Source of the DNA: Bombyx mori
Lineage: Eukaryota; Arthropoda; Insecta; Lepidoptera; Bombycidae
NCBI RefSeq assembly: GCF_030269925.1
Contig: NC_085112.1
Coordinates: 9,983,501 to 10,047,500 of the forward strand
Length of the DNA: 64,000 bases
Reading direction: 5' to 3'
The position numbers were made by a program, and so were the translations under genes. Shown here piece after piece: positions 1 to 10,600 of the stretch (positions are counted from its first letter, which is position 1; every line of letters begins with the position of its first letter). The notes below the pieces were generated by a model that saw only the letters and a list, made by a program, of their open reading frames with translations, ran no database searches and was not told where the DNA came from.

Positions 1-672
1 GAATATGTAATCTTTTAGGTATTTTTTATTATTATTATTATTAAGTAAGCTAAGCACATAGGTAATTAAAGTCTTTAACATTCAGTTAATTTGTCTGGTC
101 ATGTCGACAAATGTAAATAACAAACAAAATTTATTTCGACCCCGAGCCGTGGAGCTAAGAGATAATGAAGTTAATTGTCTTTCTAACCTTTTTTGTTTTA
201 TGAGTGTTCAATTTTAATTTCAAAAAATGATATTTTAGTGAAATGAAAAGTGGCACTAAGGAATTCTGTGTAATTGTATTTCCTCATCCTTTTCCAATTA
301 TTTCCTGTAATAGCTGTTCCAAAGATTACAAAATAATTGGTAGGTACAATCTTCTATATTTTCATATTATTTTCAAAATGTCTCAATTAAGTTGATTAGA
401 AAACATAAATGACCTATAAATAATTCAGATCGGAACAATTATGTGGGACAAGCTTAGAAATGTCGAAAAAATGGATGTAATACATGTCTTATGGCAAACT
501 CGTAAAGTTTCCAAAGTCGTTGCCAAATTTCTGGGTAAGCGGAGATGCATGACTAAGCTTACTGCGGACTTGCAAGTATATAATATTATTGAACTATGTA
601 CAATGCCAAAACGTAGGCCGTGACTTATTAAATAAAGTTGTAACAATTTAGCATAATCTATGTTGTGTACAA
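1..672. other. Gene-free AT-rich flank
   Basis: I see no supported gene. Two short overlapping frames on opposite strands around 425-646 have no recognisable domain and look like chance frames. No repeat family is recognised. Confidence 0.5.
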
Positions 673-920
673 TTTTTTTTTATTGCTTAGATGGGTGGAT
701 GAGCTCACAGCCCACCTGGTGTTAAGTGGTTACTGAAGCCCATAGACATCTACAATGTAATTGCGCTACCCACCTTGAAATATAAGTTCTAAGATCTCAG
801 TATAGTTACAACGGCTGCCCCACCCTTCAAACCGAAACGCATTACTTACTGCTTCACGGCAGAAATAGGCAGGGTGGTGGTACCTACCCGCGCAGACTCA
901 CAAAAGGTCCTACCACCAGT
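673..920 (-). mobile_element. Bm1 SINE, 5'-truncated
   Basis: The complement of the Bm1 body. It starts with a poly-T run (the 3' A-tail), runs through the shared core and ends at the conserved sequence that reads as tggtggtagg on the minus strand. It lacks the tRNA-like head and has a small duplication near 845. Confidence 0.8.
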
Positions 921-1861
921 AAGATACTTGTATTAAACTATTTAAAAAAAAACGAAAGAGGAATTTAAGAATTTGGGAAATTGGGAAAGTAACACTATTC
1001 TGCCGCATACCAATCACACATTAAGTAATGTAATTCAGAGTTCGACCTCATGTCATGTTCAAGGTGGATGGTATACCAGGTGGACTAAGAGCTTGACTAT
1101 CAAACTAGAATAAAAAACAGTTTTCCATTAATTGATTTGTAATTAAGTAAATAAAATAATATAACTATCAAAAGCACTACACTAGTATACAATTACTGTA
1201 AGCAATGTAAGCAGTTTTTTTTGTTGATGTCTATGGACGTATACTTGTCTAACTGTTGCAACAGTAAAAAATATAAGAAAAAAAAACATTAAAAGCTCAA
1301 TTTGATGCTATTTATAAAAAAAAAACGAATTGAAAAATTTCCTACCCTTATAGAATGACGTCTGCATTTAGAAATTGCTGTTTTTATTAATCTCACGATC
1401 ACATTTTTAACACGAAATTGAAACTTCGCGTTCACGGTTCAATAATCGCGATACGAAACGTACAAAGCTTTCCAGAATTTGTTGACTGAAACGGTTAGAA
1501 TCGATACGTTCGCAATATGGAAACGAAAGACTCTAAATCACAAAACGAAGCTTACAGTCCAACCCTAAATCGAAACAAGATAAACCGGCCGCCGCGAAAA
1601 TCCGTATGAAACCGCAAAACATTCGAAAATGATTTATAGTGGTCCCTCGATCTGTTCGGGAGGATCCGCGAGCAAAAACAGATTATCAAAATCCCGGCTA
1701 TTCCCGACAATCGGTTTATCACGTTAATGTACAGATCGTTTTATGAAAAAATACGGATACTTTCATCGGGGAATGCATTTCAATCTGAATTAATTATATT
1801 TTATCGAAGTACAGGGATTTTTGTATTTAACGATACGCACATTACATTTATTGTATTCTTA
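921..1861. other. Intergenic DNA, nothing recognised
   Basis: No ORF of note and no recognised repeat. Positions 1380-1740 are richer in CpG (several cg-containing words) than the surroundings but carry no splice or coding signal I can defend. The last base (A, 1861) is the host base next to the Helitron that starts at 1862. Confidence 0.5.
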
Positions 1862-2250
1862 TCTATATATTAATACGTGAAGCAAAAACTTTGTATCCCT
1901 TTTTACGAAAATTGCGCGGACGGAGGAGTATGAAAATTTCCACACTTATAGAGAATATAGAGAAGAAGTGCACAATGCTAATTTTTTTTTAAAATAATGC
2001 ATAAAAGATACATTAAATCAATAAAGAAAGCATTACACACACTACATACCATGTATTTGACGCACACACGCATGCATACTATTTATTGTCAAACTTTTGT
2101 TCTTGACGTCTGTGGTCAAATTGAGAATAGATTAAATATTGTTTGTCTTTATTAATATATTTTTAATATTTTTTTGGCGAAATTTGTGATTATAAAAGAA
2201 TAAAATACAGTCATAATAGTGTATAAACTTACAATTCTAATAGCCCAAGT

Positions 2251-2745
2251 GCCCGCGACAGCCAGACCTTCGTTATTTTATAAAAGCTGAAAGTTTCTCT
2301 GTGTATGTCTCCAACACAGGTAAGAACGACCCGCGATTATAGAGTTTCGATTGTGGTTACTTGGGCAGGTAACAGGCAGTAAAGGTATATAAAATAGTAC
2401 CTTAAATTCGTTAAAGTATAAAGGTTTTTTTTTTAATATTTACTCCAGAATATCTTTAGAAATCATGATATCCGTTGCCGGACACTTTTTCCAGTTGTTA
2501 CCCCCTGCCAGACACCCCTAAACTTTAATAACTTTTAATTATACTTTCGTTATACTATAAAAGCTAAATTTTATATATGTTACTTAGGGACTTATAAAAA
2601 TATGTTACCCCAATTGCCGGACAGTTTTAATGGTTCTTACATCTTGCCAGACACATTGAGAGCCCGCTGTAGGTGCGAGCGCGAGGTAGCAACTGTTCAA
2701 GCGGGTGTGAGCGAGATAGAGTGCTTAGTCTATTGTGATCTTTTA
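2251..2745 (+). repeat. Left arm of 495-bp inverted repeat
   Basis: This arm is nearly the exact reverse complement of 3782-4276; both arms are 495 bp. The motif TGCC[G/A]GACA occurs four times in the arm (near 2475, 2508, 2614, 2646). The 138-139 bp spacing shows that the arm itself contains a degenerate tandem duplication. An open frame from 2602 to 2901 crosses the inner arm end and has no recognisable domain. Confidence 0.9.
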
Positions 2746-2907
2746 AGATATCCAATAAAAAAATTATTTTATTACGTTCATAGCAATATTATAGAAAATA
2801 AAAAAGGTTATTTTAATATTATAAAGTACAAACAAAATATTACATGTCAAAGAAAAATATTTAATCGTTCTTATAATTTTCCTCATTGTCGTCGATATTG
2901 AACTGAT

Positions 2908-2937
2908 GAATAAGGCGATATCAATATCGCCTTATTC
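2908..2937. repeat. Perfect 30-bp hairpin
   Basis: Two 14-nt arms (gaataaggcgatat and its complement) are separated by 2 nt. The hairpin sits 4 bp from the start of the captured LINE fragment and about midway between the big inverted arms. Confidence 0.85.
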
Positions 2938-2941
2938 AGTC

Positions 2942-3749
2942 GAGTCGGCCTGAGGGGCCTACGAGGGGGGGCATAGCTACTACCGTATCCGATTTGAGAG
3001 TACGAGCTAAGCGGTAGTAAGACCTTTGAGAGGGCGCGAGTCCTTCTAAGAAATCAGACCATCTGGCATCTCGGACTTCGGCGATGCGAGACTTTACGTC
3101 GCGTTGTAGGGCACGCATTCGAGTACGATTTTCCACTGTAGGATACCTATCGTAGGCGCGGATCGAAGCGTTCTTAGCTCTAAGGAGTTCCCTAATATCG
3201 TCGGGCAATTTGAAGCGGTGAAGGAAGTCCTCCGCCACAACTTGCTTCGATGACCTATTTAATGTCGAGGTGATGTGTGACGTTACGATGTCTATGGCTT
3301 CAGCGGTATCCTGAGGAGACGGGGTAGAGTCCGGGCTAAACGGGAGCGATGGTGGATCAGATTCAGCCAGGCTGATGCCCAGCGTGTGCCAATCCACCAC
3401 AGTCCTCGTGACGGGAACGGAATCGGGAGCGCGGCCGAGCTTCATAATGACGGGGCGGTGGTCTGAATCTAACTCTAAAACTACTTCGATCGAGTGTAAG
3501 CGCAGAGTTACGTTTTTTAATAACGCTATGTCGAGTATATCTGGGCGATGCGCGATATTTAGCGGGTAGTGAGTCGGGGTTAGCGGAGCGATGATATCAA
3601 AGGCGAGATCATCGACTAACGCGTCGAGCCGCCTGCCATTAGGGGTTGTGGTGTGTGAGTTCCACCTGATGTGTTTACAATTTAGGTCGCCCGCTAGAAT
3701 GACAGAGCTTCCCATGCCGAGTAGCGTCTCGATATCACTGCTTAGAACG
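2942..3749 (-). pseudogene. Captured internal fragment of LINE ORF2 (endonuclease region)
   Basis: The piece is collinear, without net gaps, with 57820-58627 of the full-length LINE in this window; both are 808 bp. Only scattered base changes are seen in the stretches I compared. It covers the last part of the APE-type endonuclease (the AGDLN and SDHRP motifs are visible) and the linker to the reverse transcriptase. It stays open for about 259 codons (minus strand, 3715 down to 2936). It lacks both LINE ends, has no poly-A tail and no target duplication, so it did not arrive by target-primed reverse transcription. Capture by the surrounding Helitron is the simplest reading. No function is implied. 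Confidence 0.85.
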
Positions 3750-3781
3750 GATAAATCCTATAAACGACAGCTGATGTGCAG

Positions 3782-4276
3782 TAAAAGATCACAATAGACT
3801 AAGCACTCTATCTCGCTCACACCCGCTTGAACAGTTGCTACCTCGCGCTCGCACCTACAGCGGGCTCTCAATGTGTCTGGCAAGATGTAAGAACCATTAA
3901 AACTGTCCGGCTATTGAGGTAACATATTTTTATAAGTCCCTAAGTAACATATATAAAATTTAGCTTTTATAGTATAACGAAAGTATAATTAAAATTTATT
4001 AAAGTTTAGGGGTGTCTGGCAGGGGGTAACAACTGGAAAAAGTGTCCGGCAACGGATATCGTGATTTCTAAAGATATTCTGGAGTAAATATTAAAAAAAA
4101 AACCTTTATACTTTAACGAATTTAAGGTACTATTTTATATACCTTTACTGCCTGTTACCTGCCCAAGTAACCACAATCGAAACTCTATAATCGCGGGTCG
4201 TTCTTACCTGTGTTGGAGACATACACAGAGAAACTTTCAGCTTTTATAAAATAACGAAGGTCTGGTTGTCGCGGGC
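3782..4276 (-). repeat. Right arm of 495-bp inverted repeat
   Basis: The reverse complement of 2251-2745 with only scattered differences. It ends about 50 bp before the Helitron 3' terminus. The 1036-bp spacer between the arms holds the hairpin and the LINE fragment. Confidence 0.9.
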
Positions 4277-4592
4277 TCTTGCTCTCTAATTAATTATAGT
4301 CCGATTTCGACTACTGCGGGGCCTCTAGTACGTATAAATGTATGTGTGTGTATCGTGGATCGTATCGCGGATTTAGTAAAATTTTACCAAGCAGATTTTT
4401 CCACAATGCTACATTCGGTTCTAGAACGAGCTCCCCTCTACTGTGAGAGTTCTCGACCAAGCATATTCTTCGAGGGAGCTCAAAAGAGTAGTGGTAGACT
4501 GTGCACTGGGAAGTGGCAAGAAATCACAAAACTATAAAATTACTTTAACGAATGTAAGACGAAATATTGGTGTATTAAGTACACATGTTTAC

Positions 4593-4828
4593 TAATGGTA
4601 GGACCTCTTGTGAGACCACGCGGGTAGGTACCACCACCCTGCCTATTTCTGCCGTGAAGCTGTAATACGTTTCGGTTTGAAGGGCGGGTCAGTCGTTGTA
4701 ACTACACTTGAGACCTTAGAACTGATACCTTAAGGTGGGTGGCGCATTTACGTCGTAGATGTCTATGAGCTCCAGTAACCACTTAACAGGTGGGCTGTGA
4801 GCTCGTCCACCCATCTGAGCAATAAAAT
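4593..4828 (+). mobile_element. Bm1 SINE, 5'-truncated
   Basis: The Bm1 body from the tggtaggacctc start to the ctgagcaataaaa tail. It has a few substitutions and a short deletion near the end. Confidence 0.8.
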
Positions 4829-5147
4829 TTTTTATCTCCTGTTCGAATTATTTGGAAAAAAAAATACGAAATTACGAACACAAAATGTCGGTATCAGAAT
4901 GAGTTTCGCAGCAGAAATAAACACGATGTTGATACGTGAGATGAAGCGTGAGACATTCACCATTTGCGGCTTTTGATCACCTTAACGCCACCCACGGGGG
5001 TGTGGAGCTCCCATTCTCAAAGTAAACAAACAGCAGATACTACCAATATAACAATAATATTCAATAAATTGCGAAGCTGAAGAAATTTAAAGTCACTGCG
5101 ATTACAATTATAATAATAGTGTAGCGAAAGTGTGTCGAATTTCTTTT
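4829..5147. other. Intergenic DNA
   Basis: I see nothing recognisable between two Bm1 copies. Confidence 0.4.
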
Positions 5148-5459
5148 TATTTTTTTACTAAGCAATAAAATGGACGAGCTCACAGCCCACCTGTCTACGA
5201 CATAAATGCGCCACCCACCTTGAGATATAAGTTCTAAGGTCAGTATAGTTACATCGGCTGCCCCACGCAAGTTATAATTTTGCGGGTTTGATTATTATTA
5301 CACGATGTTATTCCTTCACGGTGGAAGTCAATCGTGGATATTTGTGAAGTACGTATTTTATTTCATTAGAAAAATTAGTACCCGCCTGAGATTCGAAACC
5401 GGTGCATCGCTCAACACGAACAGCACCGGACATCTTATCCTTTAAGCCATGACAACTTC
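5148..5459 (-). mobile_element. Bm1 SINE with internal deletion
   Basis: The minus-strand copy keeps the tail side (5148-5265), then jumps directly to the head region (5266-5459) with the gattcgaaacc B-box area and the tRNA-like head. The central part of the body is missing. Confidence 0.75.
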
Positions 5460-6177
5460 AAATGTATAATGGAAATATGCAATATAAAACAATTATGTAC
5501 TATATACGAATAATTAATAAATGACTGGGAACAAATCATGCACGGTCATCCAACCCCAAATTAAGATTTCCTGTGTTATAGGTACCAGAGACTGATATAC
5601 CATACATATTTATATACGTTTAAATATATACACATGTAGATAATAAATACGCAGATAAAGAGCAAATAGCATGCAATTATTTACATACTCTTGTTATATC
5701 AAAAGGCAAGCGTAGCTCCTTAATAAATATGTGGGGCGTTTGAAAAAATCAAACAATCAGATATGGTATCCTGAATTAAAATAATTAAATATCTATTACC
5801 GTCTCAGTTTTTAATTGCGCCGCTGCCTCCCCCAAATAAAGAAAGACTGTCCTCATACTTTTCAATTTATCGTGGACTTAACGATATGGAAGATTGCAAA
5901 TTTGTTCAACTACTAAAAATAATAATATAGAGATGATAAATTAGATAAATTTATTGTAACTCCAGTCAGTTTAGACGTATCAGTGAAGTCGCAATAACGT
6001 CTTCAGAGTTCTTCGTGCATTGCTAACGTAAGAACACTAACATTGAATCAGTATTATTTCCGAACCATGTATGTCTATTGTGTGCCGATTCGGTATCGAA
6101 ATCTTTTTATTTTATTGACATCAAAGCTAGCAAACATACTGCTGAATTGATCTTATGTGGTCATGTCATCATTATGT
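5460..6177. other. Intergenic DNA, nothing recognised
   Basis: AT-rich, without ORFs or recognised repeats. Confidence 0.4.
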
Positions 6178-6426
6178 TGGTGGTAGGACCTCTTGTTAGT
6201 CCGCACGGGTAGGTACCACCACCCCGCCTATTTCCGCCGTGAAGCAGTAATGCGTTTCGGTTCGAAGGGTGGGGTAGCCGTTGTAACTATACTGAGACCT
6301 TAGAACTTATATCTCGAGGTGGGTGGCGCATTTACGTTGTAGATGTCTATGGGCTCCAGTAACCACTTAACACCAGGTGGGCTGTGAGCTCGTCCATCCA
6401 TCTAAGCAATAAAAAAAAAAAAAAAA
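6178..6426 (+). mobile_element. Bm1 SINE, 5'-truncated
   Basis: A well-preserved Bm1 body from ggtggtaggacc to a run of more than 15 A (6411-6426). Confidence 0.85.
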
Positions 6427-7077
6427 TTTGACTCTTGGACATCGGTAATGCAGAAATAACAGATAAGCTACTGACTGCTATTAAGGACGTATTGTTATAA
6501 GACTAAACGGCTAATGAAACACAAGATCGCCTTTCATTTTGTTTAAAATACAAAAATATTGAGACGTTTTGTGGAGGAAACGAACGGCTGCAAGTAATAA
6601 GGATGAACTTTTCCAAATTCGTTTCCAAATGATTCTTGTCCACCTGATGGTCGTCTGGAAGAGATCGCTCTTAGCGATTAAACCGCCAATTGTACTTTTT
6701 TTTGTATTTAATGTACCGCATTGTTTATTTATTTTTTGGTGTTCATTATAGAAAACTCTCTCTCTCTCTCTTCTGCCCTGGATGAGTGATGTGATGAATA
6801 ATAGGCTATTACAAAATCATCGATATTAAATACGATAACATACATCTATAGTTATATTTGTTTTAAAACAACTAAAATTTATCTGTAACTAGCAAACACT
6901 AACTAAGCTCTGTAGGGACTAACGTTAACTAGCTGAATACGAAATGCATCTATTTATATACAAATGTATAAAACTACGCGCCATTTTTTTATTCTAAGAA
7001 AAATATTTTCTAAGAAAGAAATGTACTCCTGACTGGATCTTTAAAAAATGTATAATTTCATCATTATCATATATTCT
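6427..7077. other. Intergenic DNA with short CT microsatellite
   Basis: No gene is supported. A short (CT)n run lies at about 6757-6771. The 60-codon frame at 6569-6751 has no recognisable feature. Confidence 0.4.
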
Positions 7078-7285
7078 AACCCACGAACACAGCCCGCTGA
7101 GTTTCTCGCCGAATCTTCTTACCATAGTGGGTCGCCATTCGCAGGTAGTAGATTCTGCGAAGCACTGCTCTTGCTAGGGCTATTGTTACCATATTCTCTC
7201 AGATTGAACGCATGAGCTCACTTACCTCTCAGCGCGTAGTGGAATAAATAGCCTCTTAGTCTACCAGCGAATAGGTAGGAAACAG
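7078..7285 (+). mobile_element. Degenerate 3'-UTR fragment of the Jockey-type LINE
   Basis: This matches the LINE 3' untranslated region seen at 28622-28835: the 'cagcccgctgagtttctcgcc' block, the 'gaagcactgctcttgctag' block and the terminal ggtagga. It is more diverged than the other copies and has no clear A-tail. Confidence 0.7.
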
Positions 7286-7351
7286 AAAATTGTATATTTC
7301 TTAATTTTTTGTTACATGCGATTATTTAGAAAACACATTCAACAACGAGAA

Positions 7352-8019
7352 TCTATATATTAATACGTGAAGCAAAAATTTTGTACCCATTTTTACGTAA
7401 ATTGCGCCGGCGGATGAGTATGAAATTTTCCACATTTATAGAGAATATAGAGAAGGAGTGCAGAATGTTAATATTTTTTTAAATTATGCATAAAAACAAC
7501 AATAAATCAATAAAAAAAAACATTACACACACTACCATGTATATGACACACACACGCATGCATACTATTTATTTATGGTCATACTTTTCTTATTTATTTT
7601 AGTCTGTGGTCAAATTGAGAATAGATTAATAATGTTTGTCTAAGGTGTGTTGGAGCGATCGTCTGAGTTTCTTATAATAAAGACGCAGATTTTCATGGAT
7701 AGTTTTATTATGATGGAGATACACTTTTTTGTGTCCGTACTTATTGAAGACGCAAGAAGAAAAGGGAGCACACGAACGACGTTGACACATATTAGACGAG
7801 TGACAGCTGTCAGTTGGTATTAACATAAATATGCTTTTAGGAATTATGTATACAATTCTAACAAAGTGTAGTCTTCGCGAAATCTGTAATCCGAAATCTG
7901 TAAAAAAATATTGAAGCTTAATAGTCTTTGACAATAGAACCATAATAATGTTCCAACTTATAATTTAAATTAATTTTAGTCGAATTTTGACTACTGCGGC
8001 CCGACTGCGGGACCACTAG
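7352..8019 (+). mobile_element. Non-autonomous Helitron (copy B)
   Basis: It starts TC after A (7351) and ends CTAG before T (8020). Its first ~290 bp match copy A from 1862. Just before the terminus a GC-rich stem-loop is visible: 7998-8003 pairs with 8008-8014 around an ACTG loop, the subterminal hairpin expected of Helitrons. The interior differs from copy A and contains a 105-codon open frame on the minus strand (7943 down to 7626) with no domain I recognise; it may be a captured fragment or chance. Confidence 0.8.
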
Positions 8020-8696
8020 TGGTTAATTAATGGCCGAACACATAAATGAGCTGTATAATTATCAAGTAACTTATATTTAACATGAAGCTTTCGTTCTTAC
8101 GCAATAGGCAGCCTTGGAGCTTCTCGAGATGACCTTTACTCCAGACCAGCTAGTGCACTAGATCAATAACAGACAGTACACGTGTGACCTTCCGTGCAGA
8201 TTTGTCCTTGGCCCGGCTCTTGCAAGACTCAGCCTGTTAAATATGTTTTTATATTATTTTATTTCACAATTCATTTGAATAGATTTGTCGATATGTCCCT
8301 TGAATTATCAATTTAATACTGATGACTTGCAACCTTATATGCATTGATATTCTCTGAACAATAAGTAAACGACGTGTATTTCTTGTCTTAAAAAAAATCA
8401 ATAAATTATGACAGTTTATTCTCGCTTTAGAACAAAAATCAGTTGTCTGTAAAGTCGGTTTACTGACGATAGTTGAACGTGACAACGTCATAAGAAAATA
8501 CTTATGGAATGGTTTCATTTTTCAAAAGAAAATTTTAATTTAATTTGTTTGATAGATATTTTGTATGGACAATTGACACCACATTCACTTTTCACTAAAC
8601 TTCATACTTGACGAAAACATGTAAATGTATTATTGTATAGCAGCTGTCCACGCGGATGCATCACTTACTCAAGTAGGAGAGAGACAGATGTCGAAC
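8020..8696. other. Intergenic DNA left of the errantivirus
   Basis: No gene or repeat is recognised. The GAAC at 8693-8696 is the left target-site duplication of the provirus. Confidence 0.45.
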
Positions 8697-8921
8697 TGTT
8701 ATATCCGGGCTTCGGTACCGTAGATATGCAGACCCTACCGTATTCCTGCTGCATCAGCTCTCCCGTAACCTTATCCACACCATACCTCATCGCAATCCCC
8801 ACTCACTCAATCAGTTCGTCTCCATCCTTCGCCGCGCTCGCGCCTATCATTTTTTATTAAATCCAGTGTGAATCATAATTTAGTTTTTTTTAAAAAGAAG
8901 TTCATAGTGTCCCGTATAACA
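8697..8921 (+). repeat. 5' LTR of errantivirus
   Basis: 225 bp, TGTTATA... to ...TATAACA. It contains a TCAGTT initiator-like word and an ATTAAA that could serve as polyadenylation signal. It appears identical to the 3' LTR. Confidence 0.95.
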
Positions 8922-9490
8922 TTGGTGGCAGCTCAAGGGATTTGAAAAAAGAAAAATCCCCGGAACGTCTTCCGAAAATAAAAGTGAGAATAACTATTAA
9001 AAGTGACAAAATAACGACTAAAAGTGAAAATAACTAAATAAATAAGTGAAATAAGTGAAAAGAAAATACTCACTAGTATTCTGAGCATACCAATCTCATC
9101 ATCCCGTGGAAATCCTGGAAAAGATCTGCGCGTACTACATTTACCTTAATATCCTGCGAAGAAATCTATCTACTATTTCATCCTGCAACATCTATAGACC
9201 CTGTATCCTGTTGGTGGCTGTGCGTCGTAAAATCTTGCAAATAAAATTCATCGTGAACAATCCAAGGCCGAAGCAATTGTTACCTGTTACCTGCCTTATC
9301 GCTGCGGAATGCTCCTGTTCGTCGCGCCGATATCCGCCGTCTACATACTGCTGACTCTGTAAGTCTCCGGACATTGTTGCGTTTTATAACTAGGGTTGTT
9401 AAATTTTTGTAATTGAATTCTAATCCATGTAATGTTGTAGTAGTTTGCCATTTGTTCCGTCTCCTCTATCTACATTTAAATTTAAATACT
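8922..9490 (+). other. Errantivirus leader and candidate primer-binding site
   Basis: The leader starts at the LTR edge with attggtggcagctc. A tRNA primer-binding site starting with TGG is expected here, and tggtggcagctc (8923 on) is the candidate; I cannot name the tRNA. The rest is an A-rich leader with short non-conserved frames. A splice donor for the env mRNA would be expected in or near this leader. Confidence 0.55.
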
Positions 9491-10600
9491 ATGCCAAAAG
9501 TGCCTAAAATTGAAGAAAGCAAATTAAGTTTACTAATTCCAGAACCGGAACAGGTTGCAAGCAACATAGAAATTAAGTCGCCTACTCTATCTCCTCGTGT
9601 CACAAGAAAGACCGCCGCATTCCTCACTATGTCCGAACTCGACCTAAATACTCTGTTTAAATTTGTTAAATGTTACGATGGTAGCCGCGATACCCTCAAC
9701 TCGTTTTTAGTTAATTGCGACAACGCATATGATTTAGCATCAGAATCACAGAAACACATATTATTCAAGTATATCCTTAGCCAATTAAATGGAAAAGCAG
9801 AAATTGCTTGTTCCATCAAAGAGTTTTCGACATGGGAACAGTTAAAGGAGTTTCTCAAAGCTCAATTCAGTGAGCGTAAACATTACTCACATCTTTTAAC
9901 CGACCTTCAAGAAAGCAGACAAGGGACACAAGAAAATGTCGGCCAATACGCTCTACGAGTCGAGACATATCTATCTCAACTTTTAACAGAAATCTCTTTT
10001 TCGAACACAAAAGCAAAAAAACTCCCAGGTCGAACAGCGGCCATGGAAGACCTGGCTCTACACCACTTCTTAATGGGACTTAATCCCCGAATAGCAACGA
10101 TTGTGAGGTGCAGAAATCCGAAAACTCTAAACGACGCAATCAACCTCGCAATTTCCGAGGAAAAAATAATGCAAGTGACATCGCGAAGAACTCCCCCTGT
10201 TTACAACCCTAGCCAAAATCGTAATCAAAACGCGAACTCATATCAACGTCAATATCAACCCGCTAGTAGGGCTTTCCCTCAACGCGGAATAACCGCCCCT
10301 CAACGGCCAACCTATCAAAGTGCCTCTTCATTCACCACTTACCCTGCAATCTGTAGGTACTGCAAGGCCCCAGGGCACACTATCGACTTTTGCCGAAAAC
10401 GAGAGTTTAATAATAGAAAATTCAATAATCAACCGGGGTCTCACACGAATAATAATAATAATAATAACACTCAGGGTCGTACATGGGCTAATCAGCCCAT
10501 CCATCCTATTTTATCGAGAGATGAAGGCCGTGACGAAGTCGATAACAGTCATTTAAACACAATCGCTCTCCCGTCAGGTATCGTGCAGGGAGATTGTTAA
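9491..10600 (+). CDS. gag: Errantivirus Gag (capsid/nucleocapsid polyprotein)
   Basis: 369 codons from the first ATG of the frame at 9491. The frame is open back to 9413, but only a TTG is available there. The protein would form the virus-like particle and package RNA. The middle has the helical, charged make-up of Ty3/gypsy capsids. Near residues 285-298 there is one CCHC zinc knuckle (C-x2-C-x4-H-x4-C, CRYCKAPGHTIDFC), preceded by an Asn/Gln/Tyr/Arg-rich basic stretch and followed by an Asn run encoded by an aat microsatellite. The stop codon lies after the -1 slippery site at 10552. The single zinc knuckle and the position upstream of pol fix the assignment. Confidence 0.9.
   Translation: MPKVPKIEESKLSLLIPEPEQVASNIEIKSPTLSPRVTRKTAAFLTMSELDLNTLFKFVKCYDGSRDTLNSFLVNCDNAYDLASESQKHILFKYILSQLNGKAEIACSIKEFSTWEQLKEFLKAQFSERKHYSHLLTDLQESRQGTQENVGQYALRVETYLSQLLTEISFSNTKAKKLPGRTAAMEDLALHHFLMGLNPRIATIVRCRNPKTLNDAINLAISEEKIMQVTSRRTPPVYNPSQNRNQNANSYQRQYQPASRAFPQRGITAPQRPTYQSASSFTTYPAICRYCKAPGHTIDFCRKREFNNRKFNNQPGSHTNNNNNNNTQGRTWANQPIHPILSRDEGRDEVDNSHLNTIALPSGIVQGDC
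10552..10596 (+). promoter_or_regulatory. Programmed -1 frameshift signal (gag-pol)
   Basis: The heptamer T TTA AAC occupies 10552-10558 in the correct phase: gag codons are CAT TTA AAC, and a one-base slip back gives TTT AAA CAC in the pol frame. The pol frame is open only after a TAA at 10543-10545, so the overlap is 10546-10600. Downstream, ctccc (10568-10572) can pair with gggag (10588-10592), and caat (10560-10563) with attg (10593-10596), giving a stimulatory stem-loop about 9 nt from the heptamer. Confidence 0.8.

Larger units (their letters stand above)
1862..4328 (+). mobile_element. Non-autonomous Helitron with captured LINE fragment (copy A)
   Basis: The element begins with TC after an A (1861) and ends with CTAG before a T (4325-4328, T at 4329). 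Those are the hallmarks of Helitrons, which insert between A and T without target duplication. About 300 bp at the left end and about 40 bp at the right end match the second copy at 7352-8019. The interior differs: here it holds a pair of about 495-bp inverted repeats, a 30-bp perfect hairpin and an 808-bp piece of a Jockey-type LINE ORF2. No Rep/helicase gene is present, so it must be moved in trans. The subterminal stem-loop seen in the sister copy is lost here through a short deletion before CTAG. Confidence 0.8.

Noticed and set aside
2936..3715. A 259-codon frame taken as an endonuclease gene
   Set aside because: It is an internal slice of LINE ORF2 without its N-terminus or promoter.
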